DNA from: CAWCHZ01 sp963795555
Lineage (GTDB): Bacteria; Actinomycetota; Thermoleophilia; Solirubrobacterales; Solirubrobacteraceae
Assembly: GCA_963795555.1 (NCBI GenBank)
Contig: CAWCHZ010000001.1
Coordinates: forward strand, 248,001-312,000
Direction of reading: 5' to 3'
Length of the DNA stretch: 64,000 bases
This document shows, in pieces, positions 7,590 through 17,621 of the stretch. Under the pieces are notes generated by a model. It was given only the letters and a program-made list of their open reading frames with translations, searched no databases and had not been told where the DNA came from. Position numbers and translations under genes: made by a program. How positions within the stretch are numbered: the stretch's first letter is position 1; each line of letters opens with the position of its first letter.

Positions 7590-10500
7590 TCAGCCCTGCT
7601 CGCCCGCGCCGATGCGCTGCGGCTCGTACTTGGGCACGAAGCCGCTCTTCATGCCGAAGTAGGTCGCCTGGGGGTGGTGGGCGACGATCGCCACGGTTGA
7701 CTGCTCAGGCTCGACGGCGTAGCCGCCTGAGAGCCTCAGGCCGATCCGCTCGGCGTCCAGCAGGGCGAAGACCTTGACGTGCTCGGACTGGTCGGGGCAG
7801 GCGGGGTAGCCCCAGGAGTAGCGGCGGCCCTGGTCGGGGGCGATGCCGAGCTCGCGGCGGACGCGCGCATGCGTCCACTCCGCCAGCCCCTCGGCGGCCT
7901 GGACCCCAAGCCCGTGGACGAACAGCTGCTCGGCGAACTCGCCGGCCCGCTCCAGGCGTGCGCAGACCTCGGTGACCTCGGGGCCGACGGTGACCGCCTG
8001 CAGCACGGCAACGTCACGCTCGCCGCTGTCGAGCGGGCGGTAGTAGTCGGCCAGGCAAAGCCGGTCGTGGGCGGGCTGGCGCGGGAAGATGAGCCGTGAC
8101 AGCTCACGCTCATGGTCGGCGGGGTCGAAGAAGATCAGCTCGTTGCCCTGTGCGTTGACCGGGAAGTAGCCGTAGCGGATGCGCGGATGCAGGTGGTCCT
8201 GCTCATGCCACATCCGCTCCAGGCGGGGGCGGAAGTCCTCCTCGACCAGCCGCGTCCAATCGTCGCCCTTGACCCCGCGCCCGCCCCAGTGCAGCTTGAA
8301 CAGCACGTGGGTGTCGAGCAGGGCGAAGACCTCGTCCATGTCGGCGTCGAGCTCGCGCACGCCCCAGAACGGCGGCGTCGGCAGCGGCAGGTCGGTCAGC
8401 ACGGCGGAGCGCACCGAGCTGTCGCTGGTGTCGAGCTCGGCCGGCTCGGCGCCCTGCTCGCGCAGCCGCCGTGCCTCGCTGCGCATGCGCTCCAGCAGCT
8501 GCGATCGGCGCTCGGGGTCGATCAGCTGGTCCATGACCGCCAGGCCCTGGAAGGCGTCCTTGCAGTAGAAGACGCCGGGCTCGTAGATCTCCTCGGATTC
8601 CGCGCCGTGCGGGTAGAGGATGCGCCGGCCGAAGTCGCGGTTGATCGCCGCGCCGCCGACCAGCACGGGGTAGTCGAGCTGTTGCTCGTGCAGCTCGGTG
8701 ACGGCGATCGGCATCTGCTTGGAGGTCGAGACGAGCAGCGCCGAGAGCCCGATCGCCGTCGCCTCGTGCTCCTTGGCGGCCTCGACGATCGTGCCAATCG
8801 GGACCTGCTTGCCGAGGTCGACGACGTGATAGCCGTTGTTGGTGAGGATCGTGTTCACCAGCGACTTGCCGATGTCGTGGACGTCGCCGAAGACGGTGGC
8901 CAGCACGACGGTCCCCTTGGTGTAGCCCGCGACCTTGTCGAGGTAGCGCTCGAGCTGCGCGACCGCCCGCTTCATCACGGTCGCCGACTGCAGCACGAAG
9001 GGCAGGATCAGCTCGCCGGCGCCGAACTTGTCGCCGACCTCCTTCATCGCCGGCAGCAGCACGTCGTTGAGCGTCGGCACGGCGCCGATCTTCTCGACCG
9101 AGCGGTCGATCCAATCCTCCACGCCCTCCTTACGTCGGCGCAGGATGTGCCAGTGCAGCGCCTCCTCGGGCTCCATGCCGGCGGTCGGGTCGGCGGCCTC
9201 CTGGCTGTCCTCCTCGCCCTTGGCCTCGAAGTGCGCGATGAACTGTTCGAGCGCGTCGTCGCGGCGGTTGAACACGAGGTCATCGGCGAGCTCGCGCTCG
9301 CGCGCGGGGATCTCGGGGTAGGGGGTGACCTCGGCTGGGTGGACCATCGCCAGATCGAGCCCGGCCTCGACCGCATGGTGCAGGAAGACCGAGTTGAGCA
9401 CGGCACGGGCCGGGGGGGAGACGCCGAAGGAGACGTTGGAGACGCCCAGTGAGCACTTGACGCCGGGCAGCTCGCGCTTGATCAGGCGGATGCCCTCGAG
9501 CGTCTCCACGGCGGAGGGCTTCCACTCGTCCTGGCCGGTCGTCAACGTGAACGTCAGCGCATCGAAGATCAGCAGCTCGGGGTCCAAGCCGTGCTCGTCG
9601 ACGACGAGGTCCCGGATGCGCCGCGCGACCTCGAGCTTGCGCGCGGCCGTCTTGGCCATGCCCTCCTCGTCGATCGTCAGCGCGATCAGCGCGGCGCCGT
9701 GCGCTCTGCACAGCGGCACGACGCGGTCGAGCTTGGCGCGGCCGGCCTCGAGGTTGACCGAGTTGACGATCGCGCGCCCGGGGATCTGCTCGAGCGCGCG
9801 CTGGATGACCTCCGGCTCGGTCGAGTCGACCTGGATCGGCGCGTCGAGGCGCAGCGCGATCCCCTTGACCAGCTGCGCCATCTGCTCGGCCTCGTCGCTG
9901 CGCTCGGTCAGCGCGACGCAGACGTCGAGCACGTGCGCGCCGCCCTCGACCTGGGTCTCGGCGATCCGCAGCAGGCCGTCGTAGTCGTCGTCGAGCAGCA
10001 GCTGCTTGGCGCGCCGCGAGCCCTGCGAATTGACCCGCTCGCCGACGATCGTCGGCCGTGGCTCCTGAGCCAGCGGCGTCGAGCCGATCATCGAGGACAG
10101 CAGCGGTGGCCCCGGTGGCGGGCGCCGCGGCACGCTGCGCCCGCGCACGCGCTCGCAGATCGCCGCGATGTGCGCCGGCGTGGTGCCACAGCAGCCGCCG
10201 ACGATCGCCACGCCGTAGCGCTCCACGAACTCTGCCAGGGCATCCGCCAGTGGCTCGGGCTGCTCGGGGAAGATCGTCTCGCCGTTGGGGCCCTGGTGGG
10301 GGATGCCGGCGTTGGGGATGCAGGAGACCGGCAGCGGCGAGTGCTCGCCGAGGTAGCGGATCGCGTCGCGCATGTCCTCCGGGCCCGTCGAGCAGTTGAG
10401 GCCGATCGCCTGCACGTCGAGCGCCGCGAGCGTCGTGAGCACCGCTGAGATGTCGGTGCCGAGCAGCATCTTGCCACCCTGCGGGAGCAGCGAGACCTGC

Positions 10501-11060
10501 GTCTGGATCGGCACCGTCCGGCCGGTCGCGGCGAATGCCTCGCGGCAGCCGAACACCGCCGCCTTGACCTCCAGGATGTCCTGGGCGGTCTCGATCAGCA
10601 GCAGGTCGACGCCGCCCTCCAGCAGCCCACGTGCCTGCTCGGAGAAGACGTCGACCAGCTCACGAAAGCTGATGTTGCCCAGCGTTGGGTCATCGGAGGC
10701 CGGCAGCATCCCGGTCGGGCCGATCGACCCGGCGACGAAGCGCTGCTCACCGGCCGCGGCACGGGCGATCTGCGCCGCGCGCAGGTTGATCTCGAGCGTG
10801 TGGTCGGCCAGTCCCCACTCGCCCAGCTTCAGCCGAGACGCCTGGAAGGTGTCGGTCTCGAGCACCTCGGCGCCGGCCGCGATGAAGGACTCGTGCACGG
10901 CCTGCACGACGTCGGGGCGGTGCAGGATCAGCGCCTCGTGGCACTTGCCGGGCAGCCCCCCGTAATCCTCGGAGGTGAGGGGGTACTGCTCGAGCGTGGC
11001 GCCCATGCCGCCGTCGTAGACGACGACCCGCGACAGGATGGCTTCGAGATAGTCGCGCAT
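7590..11060 (-). CDS. metH: cobalamin-dependent methionine synthase
   Basis: 1156 residues, full four-module MetH. The homocysteine-binding domain (~1-310) has the zinc cysteines in LNCSTGP and GGCCGTT. The methyltetrahydrofolate-binding domain follows (VGERVNSQGSR, ~345-600). The B12-binding module has the DVHDIGK (DxHxxG) cobalt-ligand loop at ~727. The S-adenosylmethionine reactivation domain is at the C-terminus (GYPACPDQSEH, ~1085). It methylates homocysteine to methionine in the cytoplasm. The start MRDYLEAILSR at 11060 is preferred over an upstream in-frame ATG. I searched the leader for a cobalamin riboswitch and saw none. Confidence 0.95.
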   Translation of the reverse strand: MRDYLEAILSRVVVYDGGMGATLEQYPLTSEDYGGLPGKCHEALILHRPDVVQAVHESFIAAGAEVLETDTFQASRLKLGEWGLADHTLEINLRAAQIARAAAGEQRFVAGSIGPTGMLPASDDPTLGNISFRELVDVFSEQARGLLEGGVDLLLIETAQDILEVKAAVFGCREAFAATGRTVPIQTQVSLLPQGGKMLLGTDISAVLTTLAALDVQAIGLNCSTGPEDMRDAIRYLGEHSPLPVSCIPNAGIPHQGPNGETIFPEQPEPLADALAEFVERYGVAIVGGCCGTTPAHIAAICERVRGRSVPRRPPPGPPLLSSMIGSTPLAQEPRPTIVGERVNSQGSRRAKQLLLDDDYDGLLRIAETQVEGGAHVLDVCVALTERSDEAEQMAQLVKGIALRLDAPIQVDSTEPEVIQRALEQIPGRAIVNSVNLEAGRAKLDRVVPLCRAHGAALIALTIDEEGMAKTAARKLEVARRIRDLVVDEHGLDPELLIFDALTFTLTTGQDEWKPSAVETLEGIRLIKRELPGVKCSLGVSNVSFGVSPPARAVLNSVFLHHAVEAGLDLAMVHPAEVTPYPEIPARERELADDLVFNRRDDALEQFIAHFEAKGEEDSQEAADPTAGMEPEEALHWHILRRRKEGVEDWIDRSVEKIGAVPTLNDVLLPAMKEVGDKFGAGELILPFVLQSATVMKRAVAQLERYLDKVAGYTKGTVVLATVFGDVHDIGKSLVNTILTNNGYHVVDLGKQVPIGTIVEAAKEHEATAIGLSALLVSTSKQMPIAVTELHEQQLDYPVLVGGAAINRDFGRRILYPHGAESEEIYEPGVFYCKDAFQGLAVMDQLIDPERRSQLLERMRSEARRLREQGAEPAELDTSDSSVRSAVLTDLPLPTPPFWGVRELDADMDEVFALLDTHVLFKLHWGGRGVKGDDWTRLVEEDFRPRLERMWHEQDHLHPRIRYGYFPVNAQGNELIFFDPADHERELSRLIFPRQPAHDRLCLADYYRPLDSGERDVAVLQAVTVGPEVTEVCARLERAGEFAEQLFVHGLGVQAAEGLAEWTHARVRRELGIAPDQGRRYSWGYPACPDQSEHVKVFALLDAERIGLRLSGGYAVEPEQSTVAIVAHHPQATYFGMKSGFVPKYEPQRIGAGEQG

Positions 11061-11148
11061 CCCAGCCGATGCTATCAGCGGCCGCGCAAGCATTGACACA
11101 GCTGTGGCAAGGTTCTCGCGGGCTCGCAGACGCGGCCGGCGGCGCTTG

Positions 11149-11210
11149 GACCAGCGGCTCCGGGGACGCCGGCGGCGTTCAGACCAGCGGCTCCGGGGAC
11201 GCCGGCGGCG
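11149..11210 (-). repeat. 33-bp tandem duplication at the 3' end of the cupin gene
   Basis: Copy one at 11149-11181 and copy two from 11182 share 29 identical bases (GACCAGCGGCTCCGGGGACG and following). Copy two encodes the C-terminus (PPASPEPLV) of the cupin protein; its TGA is at 11179-11181, and copy one is a stop-less echo downstream. Confidence 0.93.
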
Positions 11211-11688
11211 CGTCGAGCTCGCCGTCGAGCGGGTGGACGGCGTCCTCGCTGCGAAACGCCCGGAATGTCGCCGTCAGCAGGTCGCCGTCGCGCTGGTCGG
11301 TGATCGTGAGCACCTTGTCGCTGTCGAGCTGCTCGACCACGTCCGGGCAGCGCATCGTGCTCACCACGATCACGCGCGCCGGTTCGTCGCTGCGATTCTC
11401 GATCCGGTGCGCGCCGGTCAGGCCTGCCGGGAACGAGACGACGTCGCCGGGAGCCAGCTCGCGGACCGCGCGCGTGCAGCGCACCGACGGGCGTCCGCTG
11501 AGCACGAGCAGCAGCTCCTCGTTGGCGTGGTGGGCGTGCAGTGGTGACACGAAGCCACCGGGGCCGATCTCGTAGACCGACGCGCCGAGCTCGCACGAGC
11601 CGGCCTGAAAGCCGACCCGTGCCACCTTGAGCACGGTTGGGCCGGTCGCCAGCTCCTGCTCCCAATCGGGGTCGAGGAAGTTCGACAT
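11179..11688 (-). CDS. cupin-domain protein
   Basis: 169 residues with one conserved cupin barrel (~40-115). Motif 1 is GGFVSPLHAHHANEELLLVLSG (two His and Glu metal ligands) and motif 2 includes PAGLTGAHRIEN. Such small cupins bind a divalent metal and act as isomerases, oxygenases or binding proteins; the substrate cannot be told. The start ATG (MSNFLDPDWEQEL) is the first in frame. It sits alone between metH and glnN on the same strand. The C-terminal ~50 residues are variable and end in the duplicated segment. Confidence 0.8.
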   Translation of the reverse strand: MSNFLDPDWEQELATGPTVLKVARVGFQAGSCELGASVYEIGPGGFVSPLHAHHANEELLLVLSGRPSVRCTRAVRELAPGDVVSFPAGLTGAHRIENRSDEPARVIVVSTMRCPDVVEQLDSDKVLTITDQRDGDLLTATFRAFRSEDAVHPLDGELDAPPASPEPLV

Positions 11689-11736
11689 CGCCCCCTGCGT
11701 CGTCGCGCGCCCCGGGCGGGACGCTATGGCTCGCAG

Positions 11737-11761
11737 GCTACCGGATGGCGGGAATCGCGCG

Positions 11762-11771
<10 letters not shown>
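11737..11771 (-). repeat. duplicated stop-codon segment after glnN
   Basis: The 11-bp string GCTACCGGATG occurs at 11737-11747 and 11761-11771, 24 bp apart. Read on the minus strand both copies contain ATCCGGTAG, so the glnN stop (11762-11764) is followed by a second in-frame TAG eight codons later. Confidence 0.85.
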
Positions 11772-13912
<2,141 letters not shown>

Positions 13913-14151
13913 GGGCGTCGCTGTTCCTCCTGGCTTGGTCGCGCGCTTGTTTCAGGGCGCCGCTCGCCGGCGGGTCAGCTCCGCGCGGCGAGAGATCTTG
14001 GTCGGACCTGTGAACTCTAGGCCGCCGCTGTGGTTCTCGCGTTGTCCACACGTCTAAAAAGGGCGCTCGTCGTTTCTCCCGCTGGCCCTGAGCCGGGGCG
14101 CTGGCCGTCCGGCTGGGGCGCCCTTGGAGTCGGCGTGTACCTCGACGCTGG

Positions 14152-14565
14152 TCAGGCCACGCCCACCGGGGTGCGCCCGTGCCGGCGCGACGCCGCGATG
14201 TCCAGGGCCCTCTCGTCGGCGACGCCCGCGTCGTCCCAGCTGCCGCAGCCCGCCGCTCGCAGGCGTGCGATCAGCGCCGTTCGCTGGCGGCTGGTGAGCG
14301 AGCCCAGCGGCTTGTTCTCCGGCAGCGCGAGCGACGCGAGCAGCTTGCGACAGCGGGTGCGCCCCCAGCGGCGTTGGCTCATCAGCAGGTCCGATAGCGG
14401 CATGCTCTCGGCCTCCCAGGGATTCGACGCGACCACCTCCAGCACCGTCAGCTCGCCGGACGCGACACGGCGCTTGAGCGCCGCACGAGCGAGTCGCACC
14501 AGGTTCGCGCGCTCGAGCGCGCGCAGGTGCTGAGGGGCAACGGCGAACATCGCGTCTGTGTCCAT
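14152..14565 (-). CDS. mihF: actinobacterial integration host factor (mIHF, H2TH domain)
   Basis: 137 residues. mIHF is a small nucleoid-associated protein unrelated to HU/IHF of proteobacteria. The core (~15-105) matches the family: LERANLVRLARAALKRRVASG, LTVLEVVASN, MPLSDLLMSQRRWGRTRCRKLLASL, and the H2TH-type LGSLTSRQRTALIARL. ATG 14565 is decided by GGGGAGG five bases upstream. The last ~30 residues (SWDDAGVADERALDIAASRRHGR) go beyond the normal family end and are of unknown role. Confidence 0.9.
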   Translation of the reverse strand: MDTDAMFAVAPQHLRALERANLVRLARAALKRRVASGELTVLEVVASNPWEAESMPLSDLLMSQRRWGRTRCRKLLASLALPENKPLGSLTSRQRTALIARLRAAGCGSWDDAGVADERALDIAASRRHGRTPVGVA

Positions 14566-14729
14566 GAAACCTCCCCGCTGTCCGTCGAGCCCACGGACAG
14601 AGTCTGGCGTGGCGTTGTCTGACGCGGTGCGCGATGGCTTGGCGAGAACCGCTCGGCGCCCGACGCTTCCGGCGTCCCAGCGGCCAAAGGTACCTGGCGA
14701 GCGCGCGGCGAACAACGCGTCGCACGCGC
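14566..14729. other. intergenic region upstream of mihF
   Basis: This stretch separates mihF from a plus-strand intrinsic terminator. No reading frame in it looks protein-coding. It must hold the mihF promoter on the minus strand, although no strong hexamers stand out. An unannotated plus-strand transcript ending at the terminator is possible (see findings). Confidence 0.35.
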
Positions 14730-14755
14730 GCCCGTTCGCTTAGAGCGGGCTTTTT
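14730..14755 (+). terminator. intrinsic terminator on the plus strand with no gene in front of it
   Basis: GCCCG (14730-14734) can pair with CGGGC (14746-14750), followed directly by TTTTT (14751-14755). Both flanking genes are on the minus strand, so no annotated gene ends here. It could terminate an unannotated plus-strand RNA, or act weakly in the other direction after the PLP-enzyme gene. Confidence 0.5.
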
Positions 14756-14799
14756 CTGTGCGGGGCGGCCCGAGCTACCAGGAGCAATGAAAACCCGCT

Positions 14800-16137
14800 T
14801 CAGGAATGGGAATTTGGGGTGGACTCGGCGGCCGGTGCGGGGATGGGCTCGGCGCCCGGATCGGCGCCCGGATCGGCGCCCGTGCTCGGCAGCGGCCCGT
14901 GCTCGGCCTCGAAGGTCTCCTTGACGCTGGCGAAGGCCGCCAGCGCCCGGTCCAGCACGACGCGGTCGTGAGTCGCCATCACGCTGGTACGCAGCAGCGC
15001 GCCGGCCGGTGGCACGGCCGGATGCAACGCCACGTTGACGTAGACGCCGGCGTCGTAGAGCGCGCGCCAGAGCAGCGCGGCCTTCCAGTCGTCCCCGACG
15101 ACGACCGGCACGACCGGCGTGAACACAGCGGTGCCGTCGGGCAGGCTGGTCGGCTCGACGACGCGCAGGCCCAGCTCGCGCAGGCCGCGGTTGAGGTAAC
15201 GCGCGTTGTCCAGCACGCGCGCGAACAGTTGGGGACCCTCGTCGGAGCGGCAGATCCGCACCGCGGCGAGCGCCGCGCCGATCGCGGCGGGCACAGCGGC
15301 CGCCGAGAACAGGAACGGGCGCGACTGGATCCTCATGAAGTCGATCACGTCGGCGGGTCCGGCGATGAAGCCGCCGCAGGACGCGAGCGACTTGGAGAAG
15401 GTGCCCATGCGCAGATCGACCTGATCCTCGACGCCGAGCAGCTCGCTGGCGCCGGCGCCGCGTGCCCCAAGCACGCCGCAGCCGTGGGCCTCGTCGACCA
15501 TCAGCCGCGCGCCGGCGGCGCGACAGCGCTCGGCGATCTCGACCAGCGGTGCGACGTCTCCCTCCATCGAGTAGACGCCATCCACCACGACCAACACGCC
15601 GCCGCCGTCGTGCTGGGCCCTGTCGAGGGCGCGGTCGAGCTTGTCCAGCCGGCTGTGCCGGAAGGGACGCAGGCGCGCGCGCGAGAGGGTGCAGCCGTCG
15701 AGGATCGACGCGTGATCGCCGGAGTCGACGACGACGGTGTCGCCGGGGGCGAGGATCGTGCTCAGGCAGCCGACGTTGGCCTGGTAGCCGGTCGTGAACA
15801 CGAGCGCGTCCTCCGTCCCCAGCCATTCGGCGATCTCGCGCTCGAGCTCGTGGTGTAGGACGAGCGTGCCGTTGAGCAGGCGCGAGCCGGTCAGCCCGGT
15901 GCCATAGCGCTCGAGCGCCTCGCGCGCGCCGGCGCTGACGCGTGGGTCGCCGGTGAGGCCGAGGTAGTTGTTGGAGCCGAGCATGATTCGCTGCGCTCCA
16001 TCCATCTCGACGACGGGCGCGGCCGCGGACTCCAGCGTGCGGAAGTAGGGCATCACGCCCTGCTCGCGGGCGGCGCGCAGCAGCTTGACCCGCTCGTGCT
16101 CGCGGGCCTTGCTGAAGAGGTCGATCGTCGTGGCCAA
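14800..16137 (-). CDS. alpha-oxoamine synthase (PLP), serine palmitoyltransferase-like
   Basis: 445 residues, fold-type I PLP enzyme that condenses an amino acid with an acyl-CoA thioester. Seen are SNNYLGLTGDP, GTGLTGSRLLNGT, the PLP-stacking DSGDHASILDG, VDEAHGCGVLG, and the lysine motif GTFSKSLASCGGF. The TFSKSLAS-GG form is typical of serine palmitoyltransferases rather than KBL or BioF, which usually have GTL-KA-G. No biotin or threonine genes are nearby. The start appears to be TTG 16137 (MATTIDLFSKAREHERVKLL); no ATG fits. The C-terminus carries a 12-bp repeat (GADPGADPGAEP). Confidence 0.8.
   Translation of the reverse strand: MATTIDLFSKAREHERVKLLRAAREQGVMPYFRTLESAAAPVVEMDGAQRIMLGSNNYLGLTGDPRVSAGAREALERYGTGLTGSRLLNGTLVLHHELEREIAEWLGTEDALVFTTGYQANVGCLSTILAPGDTVVVDSGDHASILDGCTLSRARLRPFRHSRLDKLDRALDRAQHDGGGVLVVVDGVYSMEGDVAPLVEIAERCRAAGARLMVDEAHGCGVLGARGAGASELLGVEDQVDLRMGTFSKSLASCGGFIAGPADVIDFMRIQSRPFLFSAAAVPAAIGAALAAVRICRSDEGPQLFARVLDNARYLNRGLRELGLRVVEPTSLPDGTAVFTPVVPVVVGDDWKAALLWRALYDAGVYVNVALHPAVPPAGALLRTSVMATHDRVVLDRALAAFASVKETFEAEHGPLPSTGADPGADPGAEPIPAPAAESTPNSHS
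14847..14882 (-). repeat. 12-bp tandem repeat x3 in the 3' end of the PLP-enzyme gene
   Basis: Three units of GATCGGCGCCCG (the first with one change) at 14847-14858, 14859-14870 and 14871-14882 encode the C-terminal GADPGADPGAEP. They lie beyond the catalytic fold. Confidence 0.9.
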
Positions 16138-16221
16138 GGCCGGGCAATCGTACGGTTTTTCGCGGCGGTCCTTGTCGGCGGTTTCTGCTGCCTGTCTCGC
16201 GTCGCGGTCTGAGCCCTCGGT

Positions 16222-16227
16222 TACACT
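16222..16227 (+). promoter_or_regulatory. -10 element upstream of the small membrane protein gene
   Basis: TACACT, with transcription expected near 16234. This would place a GTG at 16237 almost at the 5' end and the ATG at 16261 behind a 27-base leader. No clear -35 hexamer. Confidence 0.4.
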
Positions 16228-16260
16228 GCCCAGTTCGTGGCCAGCGGCGAGCGAGCGCAG

Positions 16261-16557
16261 ATGCCGGACATCGACGGCCAGGTCGAGGAGCTGAATGCGG
16301 ACGTGACCAGCCTTGCGGTCGCGGTCAGCGAGGTGCGGGTGCTCGAGCCGCCCCGCCCGCCCGTCGCGCAGCCGGCCGTGCAGGTGGCGGCGGTCGCTGC
16401 GACGGGGCTCGTCGCGGGTGCGGCCACGATCGCTGTGCTGCGTCGCCGAGCACGACGTCCGCCGGCAGCGCGCCGGCGCACCAAGCGCCAGGGCGGCGTG
16501 CAGGTGCTGGCAAGCCGCTCGTTCCTCGTCGACATCCACCTGATCGACCGCGCGTGA
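16261..16557 (+). CDS. small single-pass membrane protein, unknown function
   Basis: 98 residues from ATG 16261; an in-frame GTG at 16237 would add eight. The N-terminal half is acidic and probably helical (DGQVEELNADVTSLAVAVSEVRVLE). One transmembrane helix follows (~38-58, VQVAAVAATGLVAGAATIAVL), then a strongly basic RRRARRPPAARRRTKR stretch, which predicts the C-terminus inside. I do not recognise a family. Its TGA overlaps the GTG of the following glycosylase gene, so the two are translationally coupled. Confidence 0.65.
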   Translation: MPDIDGQVEELNADVTSLAVAVSEVRVLEPPRPPVAQPAVQVAAVAATGLVAGAATIAVLRRRARRPPAARRRTKRQGGVQVLASRSFLVDIHLIDRA

Positions 16558-17621
16558 GCGAACGGCGGGTGGAGGTCCGCCCGCGCTGGCCGTTCGAGCT
16601 GCCGCGCCGCGGTGGCATGGATGGCGTGCAGCGCCACGATGGCGGCGTGCTGCTGCGCCTGCTGCACATCGACGGCGTTGCGGTGATCGTGCGCGTCGCC
16701 CAGCCGGCGCACGATCGCGTCATCTTCGGCGCGCGACTGGCGGGGGAACCGCTGGGCGGCCGCAGGCAGCCGGTTGGCCGCGGGAAATCGGCGGGGGAAC
16801 CGCCCGGCGGCCGGGCGCGCGCCGCGGCGCTCGAGCTGGCGATCGCGCGGATGCGCTTCGCGCTGGGCGTCGACGACGACCTGCGGCCCTTCTACGAGCG
16901 CTTCCGCGACGATCCGCTGATCGGTGCCAGCGTCCGCGCGCGACCGCAGCTGCGCGTCTCACGACGGCCCGATCCGTTCGAGGCGCTTGCCTGGGCGATC
17001 GTCGAGCAGCTGATCGAGTACCCGCGCGCCGCGGCGATTCAACGGCGGATCGTCAGACGGCTCGGACGCCGCTGCCCGCACAGCGGGCTGCGCGACCTGC
17101 CCGATCCGCTCACGCTCGCGCGCACCGACCCGGCGCTGCTGGAGTCGCTGGACCTGGCGCGTGGACGAGCGGTCGCGCTCGTGCGCGCCGCCTGCGCGGT
17201 CGTTGCCGGCACCGTGGCGCTCGACGGGCCCGACCACGAGCGCGGCTGGCGGCGGCTGCGGGGGATCCCCGGGATTGGGTCCTGGACGATCGAGATGCTC
17301 GCCCTGCATGGCCAGGGTCGGCTCGACCAGGTGCCGGCTGGCGACCTGGGCTACCTCAAGCTGGTGGGACGTCTGCGCGGCGGCAACCCGCGTGCCCGCG
17401 CCGGCGAGGCCGACGTGCGCGCCCTCCTCGCCCCCTACGCGCCGTGGGTCGGTCTGGCCGGAGCGCACCTGCTGGCGAGCCATCCGCCGTGGGCCGCCGG
17501 CATGGACGCCACGCTGCCCGCGAACCACGCGCCGTGGGCCGCCGCGCGCACCGCCTCGATCAGATCCCCTGTCCCGGCAGGAACTCGTTGGTCATCGGCT
17601 CGGCCCCGCCGGGCTGCTTGA
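16554..17621 (+). CDS. AlkA-like DNA-3-methyladenine glycosylase with an aberrant C-terminus
   Basis: 355 residues. The catalytic half is clear: FEALAWAIVEQLIEYPRAA as the entry helix, GIPGIGSWTIEMLAL as helix-hairpin-helix, and VPAGDLGYLKLVG with the catalytic Asp (~265). PYAPWVGLAGAHLLAS at ~300 is where homologues normally end. The further ~48 residues consist of duplicated PPWAA/APWAA segments and a stretch read antisense through the end of the convergent transporter gene, so the original stop was probably lost in a local duplication. The GTG start overlaps the upstream stop. The N-terminal 110 residues are AlkA-like but diverged. Confidence 0.8.
   Translation: MSERRVEVRPRWPFELPRRGGMDGVQRHDGGVLLRLLHIDGVAVIVRVAQPAHDRVIFGARLAGEPLGGRRQPVGRGKSAGEPPGGRARAAALELAIARMRFALGVDDDLRPFYERFRDDPLIGASVRARPQLRVSRRPDPFEALAWAIVEQLIEYPRAAAIQRRIVRRLGRRCPHSGLRDLPDPLTLARTDPALLESLDLARGRAVALVRAACAVVAGTVALDGPDHERGWRRLRGIPGIGSWTIEMLALHGQGRLDQVPAGDLGYLKLVGRLRGGNPRARAGEADVRALLAPYAPWVGLAGAHLLASHPPWAAGMDATLPANHAPWAAARTASIRSPVPAGTRWSSARPRRAA
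17476..17548 (+). repeat. 45-bp imperfect tandem repeat at the end of the second glycosylase gene
   Basis: The string CGCCGTGGGCCGCC recurs 45 bp apart (units from 17476 and 17521), with an earlier diverged copy near 17439. The units are in frame and encode HPPWAAG and HAPWAAA. Confidence 0.8.

Noticed and set aside
11061..11148. Cobalamin riboswitch upstream of metH
   Set aside because: The conserved B12-box and the other aptamer blocks are not found on the minus strand before metH.
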